Below are positions 35,084-42,318 of a stretch of DNA of 64,000 nucleotides, piece after piece. Source of the DNA: CALSMU01 sp965230225 (GTDB lineage: Bacteria; Bacteroidota; Bacteroidia; Flavobacteriales_D; Parvicellaceae); NCBI GenBank assembly GCA_965230225.1, contig CBDDKM010000010.1, positions 124,001-188,000 of the forward strand, in the 5' to 3' direction. The translations under genes were made by a program, and so were the position numbers. The notes under the pieces were generated by a model that was given only the letters and a program-made list of their open reading frames with translations, was not told the DNA's origin and ran no database searches. Positions within the stretch are counted from its first letter, which is position 1. Every line of letters starts with the position of its first letter.

Positions 35084-37399
35084 TTAAAATTTAAAGTTGT
35101 AGGCAATGGATGGAATAAAACCGAATAGTCCAGGTTGTTGATATTTGTACCCAACTCCTCCATCAAGTGGTACAATATTTACTCTATATGGTTGTGCTCT
35201 GTTGTATAGGTTATAGCATCCTATACTCCACTCACTTTGGAACTTTTTATCCTCTTTACCACTTAGAGTTATATTAAGATCTAATCGGTGTGAAGGGGAC
35301 ATTTGAACCGCATTTCTATCGGTAAAAATTGGAATTATATCAACTCCTGTTAATGTGGAGTTGGGCATAAAATACTGACCTATTTGAGCTGTAAACCTGG
35401 AACCGGTTTGGTATACCCAAACAGCAGACGCAGTAAGACGCTTAGTTAACTCATAATTAAGAACAATGGAGCCTACATGCCTTCTATCGTATTTAGCAAA
35501 GAAGGTTCTTCCTCCGTTTAGTTCATCGTAATCTCTGGTAGCCCAGGATAAAGTATAACTTACCCAACCAGTTAATTTACCTTCGTCTTTTTTAACGAGT
35601 AATTCTACTCCATAAGCATCTCCTTTTCCTTGCAACAACTCATCTTCGAAATTGTCGTTCAAGATTAGATTGGCTCCTTCCCTGTACTCAATTAAATTAT
35701 CCATCCACTTATAATACCCTTCCAGTGTAACAGCCACTTTTTGATCTTCAAATAAATGGTTGTACCCAATTGCTATTTGATCGGATGATTGCGGTTTTAT
35801 ATTTTGAGTAATTGGGTACCATAAATCAGTTGGGAGTGCTACTGTAGAACTGGATACACGGTGCATGTACTGCTTCATTCTGGAGTAGCTTACCTTAAAT
35901 GCATCCACTTCATTGAGTAAATATCTTGCTGCTACTCTTGGCTCCAACCCTCCATAAGCCTTCCCCTGAACGGTAGAACCAGAGATACGAAGTCCGTATT
36001 TCAGTTTAAGCCGTGGATTAATGTCTTTATCGGAATGAGCATAAACTGCCATTTCCTGAGTATTTAATTTTTCTCCTTGCGAACTTCCTAAATAGTCTGA
36101 AATTTCACCACTTGTACTTACAATATTTGGTTTAAATACGTGATTGATGAACGAAGCTCCAAACTTAATTTGATTGGTTGATGACAGGTAATAATCGAAA
36201 TCTGCTTTGGCTCCCAAATCAAAAATATTGGAACTAATAAGAAGATTATTCCCTCCTAATTTCCCTCTAATATCGTAGTTAAAATTGGTACTAATAACCG
36301 AGATGTTAGAGAACAACTTATCGCTGTAAATGTGATTCCAACGTACCGTATTGGTTAAATTTCCTAGCTTAAATCCAAAATCTAATCCCAGATCTGCTGA
36401 TGCTGTATCCGATTGATCATCTTCCTCCACATCACTCTCATTAAACGCTAACACATCGTTACCGTAATATACACTATAGAACAACCTGTTTTTGTCGTTC
36501 ATTTTATAATTAAACTTTCCATTTAAATCGTAGAAATAATAAGGAACAAACAGTCCAACCGCTTTAAAAACCTGATCGATATAAGTTCTTCTTCCGGAAA
36601 TCAAAAAACTCATTTTCTCATTGATCGGACCTTCTAGTGTAAGTCTGGAGGACAACAACCCAATTCCTCCGGCTCCATGAATTTTGGAATCGTGCCCCTC
36701 TTTCATTCTAATATCCAGTATAGACGATAACCTACCACCGTATTGTGATGGAAACGCCCCTTTAATCATGGTCATATCTTTAATGGCATCTGGATTGAAG
36801 ACAGAGAAAAATCCAAATAAGTGACCAATGTTGTATACCGTTGCCTCATCTAACAATACAAGGTTTTGATCCGCATCTCCACCTCTAACAAACATTCCTG
36901 TTCCTCCTTCAGTACCTCCCTGAACTCCAGGTAATAGTTGTACCACTTTAACAATATCTGTTTCTCCCCCAAGTGAAGGTAATTTTTGAATTTCCTTCAT
37001 CTGCATTCGGGTAGTACTCATTTCAGTACTTTTTAACTCTTCCGACTGTCGAGTTTTTGAAGTGGCGATAACCACTTCTTTTAGGGAAGTATTTGCAGAT
37101 TGGAGCTTAACATTTAAACTAGAATTTCCTTTTGCATCAATGGTCTTTTCTTGAGTTCCATATCCAACAAAACCATACACAATAGTTACTTTACCATCCT
37201 TAATGTGCTCTTGAGGAATAGTTAATGAATAAAAGCCATAGGTGTTTGATGAAGTACCAATATTGGTTCCCTTCACATAAATAGAGGCAAAAGGTAAATC
37301 TTCACCTCCTTCATTATCAGAAATTTTTCCGCTTATGGTTACCTGACCAACAGAAGATATCGATACCAGAAACAGTATCAACAGGGATATGTTTTTCAT
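35084..37399 (-). CDS. TonB-dependent receptor (DUF4249 partner)
   Basis: 771 residues. Signal peptide MKNISLLILFLVSISSVGQ; carboxypeptidase-regulatory-like domain about 22-110 (ISGKISDNEGGEDLPFASIYVKG); plug about 130-230 (LGGETDIVKVVQLLPGVQGG; GMFVRGGDADQNLVLLDEA; FPSQYGGRLSSILDIRMKEG); and a barrel to the C-terminal FIPSIAYNFKF. It is predicted to import an unidentified ligand through the outer membrane using TonB energy, together with the downstream DUF4249 lipoprotein. Substrate is not inferable. Confidence 0.92.
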   Translation of the reverse strand: MKNISLLILFLVSISSVGQVTISGKISDNEGGEDLPFASIYVKGTNIGTSSNTYGFYSLTIPQEHIKDGKVTIVYGFVGYGTQEKTIDAKGNSSLNVKLQSANTSLKEVVIATSKTRQSEELKSTEMSTTRMQMKEIQKLPSLGGETDIVKVVQLLPGVQGGTEGGTGMFVRGGDADQNLVLLDEATVYNIGHLFGFFSVFNPDAIKDMTMIKGAFPSQYGGRLSSILDIRMKEGHDSKIHGAGGIGLLSSRLTLEGPINEKMSFLISGRRTYIDQVFKAVGLFVPYYFYDLNGKFNYKMNDKNRLFYSVYYGNDVLAFNESDVEEDDQSDTASADLGLDFGFKLGNLTNTVRWNHIYSDKLFSNISVISTNFNYDIRGKLGGNNLLISSNIFDLGAKADFDYYLSSTNQIKFGASFINHVFKPNIVSTSGEISDYLGSSQGEKLNTQEMAVYAHSDKDINPRLKLKYGLRISGSTVQGKAYGGLEPRVAARYLLNEVDAFKVSYSRMKQYMHRVSSSTVALPTDLWYPITQNIKPQSSDQIAIGYNHLFEDQKVAVTLEGYYKWMDNLIEYREGANLILNDNFEDELLQGKGDAYGVELLVKKDEGKLTGWVSYTLSWATRDYDELNGGRTFFAKYDRRHVGSIVLNYELTKRLTASAVWVYQTGSRFTAQIGQYFMPNSTLTGVDIIPIFTDRNAVQMSPSHRLDLNITLSGKEDKKFQSEWSIGCYNLYNRAQPYRVNIVPLDGGVGYKYQQPGLFGFIPSIAYNFKF

Positions 37400-37484
37400 G
37401 GATTGCTTTTTGTTTCCTAAAAAACTAAAAAGACATCCAAATGTTGCTCGCTAAAGATTCTTTTTTAACGAAACACACATTATT

Positions 37485-37871
37485 CTATACGAACTGATTC
37501 AAAGGTCTTTCGATCTTATCCATCATGATGATGTATACATGATCTCCATGGATATTCTTAATGTCCATTCCAAAGTTCATCACTCCGGTTTCTTGCATTC
37601 GAATCAACTCCATGTGATTATCATCATGTAACGTAAATATGAAAAAATGCTTATCACCAATTTGATCCAAAAGCTTACTCATCACTTCGATGTCAGTATC
37701 CGCAATTTCTTCTCTTCTCGCCTTATACTCTGCTCTCGGAAATTTATAATCGTTCTCAAAGATTTCACTTAATACATCACTTCCATCAAAAAATGAATCC
37801 ATGTTTTCAATGTCCCACACAGCGTAGTTTTCGTAATCCTTACAATTTTGGCTAAATCCTTTTACAATCAT
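37485..37871 (-). CDS. Hypothetical protein, 128 aa
   Basis: Cytosolic-looking, acidic protein with strand-rich and helical segments: DYENYAVWDIENMDSFFDGSD, ADTDIEVMSKLLDQIGDKHFFIFTLHD and DHVYIIMMDKIERPL. No membrane segment or signal. I recognise no family. It lies upstream of and in the same direction as the TonB receptor with an 85-base gap, and is divergent from the next gene on the plus strand. Confidence 0.6.
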   Translation of the reverse strand: MIVKGFSQNCKDYENYAVWDIENMDSFFDGSDVLSEIFENDYKFPRAEYKARREEIADTDIEVMSKLLDQIGDKHFFIFTLHDDNHMELIRMQETGVMNFGMDIKNIHGDHVYIIMMDKIERPLNQFV

Positions 37872-37956
37872 CTTTTTACATTTAATCGGTACAAATATAA
37901 AGGAATGCGGTGTTAGAATAATTCACCTTTTATCAGTAAATTAGATGGCATATGTC

Positions 37957-38751
37957 ATGAAAACACTCATTTTTCTAATCATAACATTCTTTTCTTTAAC
38001 TGGGTTCTCTCAACAATCAACCACGTTAAATGGAATTTACATGGGCAAAAACATGTATATCCAAAATCCATTTAGTGATAAAAATGGAACTAAGCTTTGT
38101 GTAGATAGTGTGTACGTTAACGGAAAGCCAATTACGGATAAGATTCACTCTACAGCTTTTGAAATCAATTTGGCAGAAATAGGATTAGTCAATGGAGATT
38201 CTTTGGAAATTGTTCTGTTTCATAATTCCGACTGTTTACCGAAAGTTCTTAATCCTGATTTAGGACCGCGAATAGGAAACTTCAAAGTAGAAAACATTCA
38301 AATTAAAGGAAATACTCTGATTTGGAAAACCTCCGAGGAAGGTGGAAAGCTCCCAATAATAATTGAGCAATACCGATGGAACAAATGGGTTAAAGTTGGA
38401 GAGGTGGATGGACAAGGATTAAAGGAAGGGAATGAATATCAGTTTCCAATTACCCTTATTACAGGTGAAAACAAATTCAGGGTAAAACAGGTTGGACTTG
38501 ATCGACGTCCGAGAGTATCTTCTCTTGCTAAAGCTACACATCCAACCAGAAAGAAGTCAATTGGTTTTGATCATTCCCCCGAGAATAAAACGATTCAATT
38601 TGAAGAAATTACCCGATACGAATTATTTGATGCCTACGGACATATGGTCGATACTGGAGAAAGCAATTTGATTGATTTGGATAAACGACAGAAAGGATTG
38701 TATTACTTGAATTATGATAATGTGGTAGGCACTAAAATAATTGTGGAATAA
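37957..38751 (+). CDS. Exported protein with possible T9SS type A-like C-terminus
   Basis: About 264 residues from the ATG at 37957 (MKTLIFLIITFFSLTGFSQQ, a clean signal peptide); an ATG four codons upstream (37945) is also possible. The mature protein has a strand-rich domain with GIYMGKNMYIQNPF and DSVYVNGKPITD. A fibronectin-like segment (ITLITGENKFRVKQVGLDRRPRVSS) follows. The last 50 residues (RYELFDAYGHMVDTGESNLI, then LYYLNYDNVVGTKIIVE) resemble the secretion tail that directs proteins through the type IX system. The tail call is an inference. Confidence 0.65.
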   Translation: MKTLIFLIITFFSLTGFSQQSTTLNGIYMGKNMYIQNPFSDKNGTKLCVDSVYVNGKPITDKIHSTAFEINLAEIGLVNGDSLEIVLFHNSDCLPKVLNPDLGPRIGNFKVENIQIKGNTLIWKTSEEGGKLPIIIEQYRWNKWVKVGEVDGQGLKEGNEYQFPITLITGENKFRVKQVGLDRRPRVSSLAKATHPTRKKSIGFDHSPENKTIQFEEITRYELFDAYGHMVDTGESNLIDLDKRQKGLYYLNYDNVVGTKIIVE

Positions 38752-38776
38752 ATTCTGTAATAACCATCCACTCCGC

Positions 38777-38824
38777 AACTCTTAACTCTTAACTCTTAAC
38801 TCTTAACTCTTAACTCTTAACTCT
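38777..38824. repeat. Heptamer tandem repeat (AACTCTT)x6 plus partial
   Basis: Six perfect copies of AACTCTT (38777-38818) and a partial AACTCT, starting 26 bases after a stop codon. The unit differs from GAGTAAT and GTCTAAT elsewhere in the window but has the same length and the same split of A/T-only and mixed halves. Confidence 0.9.
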
Positions 38825-38834
38825 CTCTGCCCTC

Positions 38835-38891
38835 ATGCCGGGCGGGCATTCCCTTTTTTTCTTGATAATAAAAGGGAAGAAAACAATCAAG
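38835..38891. repeat. Small hairpin-rich dispersed-repeat-like element
   Basis: A GC-rich hairpin (ATGCC-GGGCG-GGCAT, 38835-38849) is followed by T7 and by CTTGAT...ATCAAG (38861-38866, 38886-38891) around an A-rich centre. The first hairpin plus T-run could terminate the upstream plus-strand gene. Similar CTTGATACAAAAG-type sequences are, to my knowledge, repeated in Bacteroidota intergenic regions. The rest of the 419-base gap holds no supportable gene. Confidence 0.45.
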
Positions 38892-39145
38892 GCTGTCAAA
38901 GTAATAACACTTCAATCTTCATTCTTGCTAAGTTCGGCCGGGTGATCTCAACGCATACGCTTATGAGCTTCCCAGTCTCACTAAACAATCATTTTGATTT
39001 CAGTAACATTTCTTTGAAGGCCAGTAGAAATTTTGATCACGTTCCTAATTATAACATCAAACTATTTAGAATAAATTACTCATGATATCAAACATTCCTA
39101 TCATTTTCAAATTGAGAAATTAGCACATTTTCAAATAAAAACTCC

Positions 39146-39173
39146 TTAACTCTAAACTTTTAACTCTAAACTA
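39146..39173. repeat. Degenerate heptamer repeat (TTAACTC/TAAACTT) at the end of dnaX
   Basis: Four head-to-tail heptamers alternate in sequence: TTAACTC, TAAACTT, TTAACTC, TAAACTA. It reads as a 14-base unit repeated twice and overlaps the last codon of the dnaX reading frame. Confidence 0.65.
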
Positions 39174-39791
39174 ATACTCAATATCCAGATTTAGTCGTTC
39201 TCTAAGTTGATTTAAAGCAGGGTTCTTTTCTGCCATTTTCAGGAACTTATCTTTACTGGTAAGGTGTTTAATTCCCGTATCCTCTTTGTTAATTTTTAAG
39301 TCTAACGAAATGGAATAGTTATTTAAGCTTTGTCTTAAGTAGCTCAATAAATCTGCCTTTTCGGCATCCAACTCAATTTTTTGAATTTCGTTATCAATTT
39401 CAAATTCAATCCTGAAATTCTCCTTCAATTCTGGAATATGCTTAGAAAGCGTTACATATAGTCCTTGCTTTCCTCTTTTTCTAGCCTGAAAACCATATTT
39501 GTTCCAGGTGGAGCGCAATTCCTCAGGAGAAAACTTCTCTTTTGGTTTGTTGGATAGATCTTCCTGTTCCTCTTCCTTTTTTTCTTCTGTTTTCTGGCTC
39601 TTCAACCCAGAGATAGAAAGCCCGGAAGAAGCTCTTTTATATCGTTTTACACCAACCGGTTTACTAATTACAGGTGGCGCATTAGGATCGTCTTGTGCTG
39701 TAGGAGGTGGAGGTACAGGAGCAGCAGTTTTAGTTGCAGGCTGTTTATCTACCTTAACCGGGCTTGGCGGTTCTGGCATTCCCTCTGACAA
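39171..39791 (-). CDS. dnaX: DnaX tau-specific C-terminal segment, in a different frame from gamma
   Basis: Open frame, 206 residues as called from an unlikely TTG; the frame is really open from about 39845. Residues include a Pro/Lys-rich linker (EPPSPVKVDKQPATKTAAPV) and a C-terminal basic domain (WNKYGFQARKRGKQGLYVTLSK), as found in the tau part of bacterial DnaX, which contacts the helicase and polymerase core. It has no start of its own. Fusing it to the preceding gamma reading frame needs one base removed (or two added) in the A10 run, and gives a normal-length DnaX of about 577 residues. Confidence 0.8.
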   Translation of the reverse strand: MSEGMPEPPSPVKVDKQPATKTAAPVPPPPTAQDDPNAPPVISKPVGVKRYKRASSGLSISGLKSQKTEEKKEEEQEDLSNKPKEKFSPEELRSTWNKYGFQARKRGKQGLYVTLSKHIPELKENFRIEFEIDNEIQKIELDAEKADLLSYLRQSLNNYSISLDLKINKEDTGIKHLTSKDKFLKMAEKNPALNQLRERLNLDIEY

Positions 39792-39825
39792 GAAATTAGG
39801 TGGAATTATTTCCCAACCGGATTGG

Positions 39826-40905
39826 CTAATTTTTTTTTTCTCCCTCTACCGCAGTAAGAGAGCTTAATTTCATCAGAGCCAATTCAACGTGTAATCGTTG
39901 GTTTTTACTCGCCTTGTAGTTGACGTCTGTTTCACCGACAATTTTCAGTGCATTTACCAGGAACCTTGCAGAAGCTTCCTTCGATTGAGTTTTGTATTTC
40001 TCTTTGATGTTATCTCCTACTTCTAGTAATCGAAGTGTGATCTCATCTTTACACACCAACAAGTTTCTAAAGTGACTTCCCAATCCATTGATGAAGTTAT
40101 GACCATCAAAACCATGTTCAAGAATTTCATCAAGGACGATGAGCGACTTATGAATTTCATTTTTCAATAAATGCTCGGTGATTCTGAAATAGTAATCATA
40201 ATCCAAAATATTCAGATTCTTGATTACTGCATCGTAAGTAATGTTATCGTCACAATAACTAACTATTTGATCAAATATGGACAAGGCATCTCTTAAAGCT
40301 CCATCTGCCTTTTCTGCAATTACATGCAACGCATCCGGTTCAGCTTTAATGCTTTCCTGCTCAGACACCCAAGCAAGATGTTTTGCCATATCGTTGATGG
40401 TGATTCGATTAAAATCGTATACCTGACAACGAGATAAGATGGTAGGAATAATTTTATGCTTCTCTGTAGTAGCCAATATAAAGATGGCATGTGGAGGCGG
40501 CTCCTCTAACGTTTTAAGAAAAGCGTTAAATGCTGCCTGAGATAACATGTGTACCTCATCGATGATGTACACTTTATACTTACCTACTTGAGGAACAATT
40601 CTTACCTGATCAGTAATGGATCGAATATCATCTACCGAGTTATTGGATGCAGCATCCAGCTCGAAAATGTTAAAGGAATAATCCTCCTGATCGCTTCCAT
40701 CTTGCTGATTAATGGTTTTGGCAAATATTCTGGCACAAGTGGTTTTACCCACCCCTCTTGGACCACAGAATAAATACGCTTGTGCTAAATGACCTGTATC
40801 GATGGCATGTTGAAGAGTATCTGTAATAGAAGATTGCCCCACTACGGTTTCCCAGGTGGTTGGTCTGTATTTACGTGCTGATACTATAAATTGTTCTTCT
40901 GCCAT
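39826..40905 (-). CDS. dnaX: DNA polymerase III subunit gamma (clamp-loader part of DnaX)
   Basis: 359 residues: Walker A GPRGVGKTT at 48-56, Walker B DEVHML at about 116-121, SRC sensor/arginine-finger motif at 158-160 and a complete AAA+ domain III to about 350. The zinc-binding Cys module found in many DnaX proteins is absent (INQQDGSDQEDYSF in its place). The frame stops with VEGEKKN-TAG immediately after domain III, inside an A10 run (39830-39839 on the plus strand). The rest of the protein follows in another frame. The product as read is a gamma-like clamp loader subunit that lacks the tau tail. Confidence 0.9.
   Translation of the reverse strand: MAEEQFIVSARKYRPTTWETVVGQSSITDTLQHAIDTGHLAQAYLFCGPRGVGKTTCARIFAKTINQQDGSDQEDYSFNIFELDAASNNSVDDIRSITDQVRIVPQVGKYKVYIIDEVHMLSQAAFNAFLKTLEEPPPHAIFILATTEKHKIIPTILSRCQVYDFNRITINDMAKHLAWVSEQESIKAEPDALHVIAEKADGALRDALSIFDQIVSYCDDNITYDAVIKNLNILDYDYYFRITEHLLKNEIHKSLIVLDEILEHGFDGHNFINGLGSHFRNLLVCKDEITLRLLEVGDNIKEKYKTQSKEASARFLVNALKIVGETDVNYKASKNQRLHVELALMKLSSLTAVEGEKKN
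39830..39839 (-). other. A10 homopolymer at the gamma/tau junction of dnaX
   Basis: Read on the minus strand: GAG-GGA-G followed by ten A then TTAGCC. In frame 0 this gives GAA AAA AAA AAT TAG (stop). With nine A it gives GAA AAA AAA ATT AGC and continues into the tau segment. It is either a transcriptional-slippage site or an assembly indel. Confidence 0.8.
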
Positions 40906-41060
40906 TGATCAGTTATGAGCTACAAAAATATATTTTAATCCCAGTAAATACCCCTTGTTTGCCGCTTTTTGACTTTAAAATTATGAACAATATGTTGATA
41001 AAGGACCTTCCCTCTGGTTTTCAGTGTTTTCAGAGGGGTTCTATTTATATGTATTAAATG

Positions 41061-41091
41061 TTTCTTATTTCAAATAAAAAAGATATCTTTG
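41061..41091 (+). promoter_or_regulatory. Promoter of the rpsF-rpsR-rplI operon
   Basis: TATCTTTG (41084-41091) fits TAnnTTTG; a weak -33-like TTTC lies at 41061-41064 with a 19-base spacer. Transcription would begin near 41098, which places a hairpin at the very 5' end of the transcript. Confidence 0.55.
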
Positions 41092-41098
41092 CCGCCCG

Positions 41099-41119
41099 AA
41101 TTATGGATGGTCCATAATT
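41099..41119 (+). promoter_or_regulatory. Perfect 9-bp hairpin at the 5' end of the rpsF transcript
   Basis: AATTATGGA-TGG-TCCATAATT: nine pairs around a three-base loop, 22 bases before the rpsF ATG. It could stabilise the messenger or serve as an autoregulatory site for the S6:S18 proteins. Other phyla have an S6:S18-binding leader, but I do not see its typical CCG-bulge consensus here. Confidence 0.5.
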
Positions 41120-41141
41120 TACATTTAATAAAACTTTATAT

Positions 41142-41474
41142 ATGAATCGTTACGAAACTGTTTTCATTTTAACTCCCGTTTTGTCTGCTGAACAGGCAAA
41201 GGAAGCAGTAGCAAAGTTTAAGAAAGTTTTAAAAGATGGTGGTGCTAAAATTCTTCACGAAGAGGATTGGGGCTTGAAAAAGCTTGCTTACCCTATTCAG
41301 AAGAAAACCACTGGTTTTTACAACTTGATTGAGTTTGAAGCTGCAGGAAATTTAATTGCTGATCTTGAAGTCGCTTACAAAAGAGACGAGAGAGTGATGA
41401 GATTTTTAACTTTTAGAATGGATAAAGATCACATTGCATTTGCAGAGAAAACAAGAAAAAAAGCTGAGGCTTAA
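41142..41474 (+). CDS. rpsF: 30S ribosomal protein bS6
   Basis: 110 residues, normal length. MNRYETVFILTPVLSAEQAKEAV at the N-terminus; the conserved DWGLKKLAYPIQKKTTGFYNLIEFEA and DERVMRFLTFRM follow. It binds the 16S platform together with bS18. First gene of the operon rpsF-rpsR-rplI; there is no Shine-Dalgarno sequence before its ATG. Confidence 0.98.
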   Translation: MNRYETVFILTPVLSAEQAKEAVAKFKKVLKDGGAKILHEEDWGLKKLAYPIQKKTTGFYNLIEFEAAGNLIADLEVAYKRDERVMRFLTFRMDKDHIAFAEKTRKKAEA

Positions 41475-41501
41475 TTTATTAACTCAATTAACTTGTAAGA
41501 A

Positions 41502-41771
41502 ATGAGTACAAATCAATCAGACATCAGATACTTAACTCCGATTAGCATCGAGGTTAAAAAATCAAAATACTGTCGTTTTAAAAAATCAGGAATCAAATAC
41601 ATCGATTACAAAAACCCTGATTTCCTTTTAAAATTTATTAACGAACAAGGTAAAATTTTACCTAGAAGATTAACTGGTACTTCAGCAAAATACCAAAAGA
41701 AAGTAGCTACTGCCGTTAAACGTGCTCGTCACCTGGCTATTCTACCTTACGTTGCTGATCAATTAAAATAA
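41502..41771 (+). CDS. rpsR: 30S ribosomal protein bS18
   Basis: 89 residues. The motif YIDYKNPDFLLKFINEQGKILPRRLTGTSAKYQKKVATAVKRARHLAILPY is diagnostic in pieces: IDYKNPDFL, GKILPRRLTG, KRARHLAILP. In Bacteroidota, bS18 with bS6 and bS21 helps hide the 3' end of 16S rRNA (anti-Shine-Dalgarno) on free ribosomes. Starts 27 bases after rpsF; no Shine-Dalgarno sequence. Confidence 0.98.
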   Translation: MSTNQSDIRYLTPISIEVKKSKYCRFKKSGIKYIDYKNPDFLLKFINEQGKILPRRLTGTSAKYQKKVATAVKRARHLAILPYVADQLK

Positions 41772-41778
41772 AAGGAGG
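41771..41778 (+). promoter_or_regulatory. Strong Shine-Dalgarno sequence before rplI
   Basis: AAAGGAGG ends eight bases before the rplI ATG at 41787 and is the only strong Shine-Dalgarno sequence next to a start codon I noted in the window; neighbouring genes, including rpsF and rpsR, have none. Confidence 0.75.
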
Positions 41779-41786
41779 ACATAGAC

Positions 41787-42233
41787 ATGGACATTTTATT
41801 AAAACAAGACGTAGACAACTTAGGTGATAAAGATGAAATCGTAACGGTAAAAAACGGTTACGGAAGAAACTATCTTATCCCTACTGGAAAAGCTATTTTG
41901 GCGACTGAATCTGTAAAGAAAATGCATGCAGAAACATTACGTCAAAGAGCTCATAAAGCTGAGAAAATTAAAGCTGAAGCAGAAGCTACTGCTAAGAAAC
42001 TTGAAGGAGCTACTATTAAAGTTGCTGCTAAAGTTGGAGAGAACGGAAAAATCTTCGGTTCTGTTTCTAACGTACAAGTTGCAGAAGCTCTTAAAGCAGC
42101 TGGATTTGATATCGAGCGTAAACGTATTAAATTGTTAGGAGATGCTATCAAGTCGGTAGGAACCTACAAAGCAAACGTTGCTGTTCACAAAGAAATCGTT
42201 ATCGAAGTTAGTTTCGAAGTGGTTGAAGGATAA
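41787..42233 (+). CDS. rplI: 50S ribosomal protein bL9
   Basis: 148 residues, normal length. The N-terminal domain has MDILLKQDVDNLGDKDEIVTVKNGYGRNYLIPTGKA; a long connecting helix rich in Ala, Lys and Glu follows (HKAEKIKAEAEATAKKL), then the C-terminal domain with GKIFGSVSNVQVAEALKAAG. It sits on the large subunit near L1. Last gene of the operon, with a strong Shine-Dalgarno sequence in front and a strong terminator after. Confidence 0.98.
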   Translation: MDILLKQDVDNLGDKDEIVTVKNGYGRNYLIPTGKAILATESVKKMHAETLRQRAHKAEKIKAEAEATAKKLEGATIKVAAKVGENGKIFGSVSNVQVAEALKAAGFDIERKRIKLLGDAIKSVGTYKANVAVHKEIVIEVSFEVVEG

Positions 42234-42256
42234 TCAAATCTTCATAAATATTGAAA

Positions 42257-42288
42257 AGCCTGATTCAGATTATGAATCAGGCTTTTTT
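42257..42288 (+). terminator. Rho-independent terminator of the ribosomal protein operon
   Basis: Eleven perfect pairs (AGCCTGATTCA / TGAATCAGGCT) with loop GATTA, then six T, 23 bases after the rplI stop. Confidence 0.95.
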
Positions 42289-42318
42289 GATTTTATACCT
42301 TTGTAAAAAATAATTGAA

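Noticed and set aside
39171..39791. Separate gene for the DnaX C-terminal segment
   Set aside because: It has no start codon of its own beyond a weak TTG and its content is the tau tail of DnaX; it is treated as part of dnaX.
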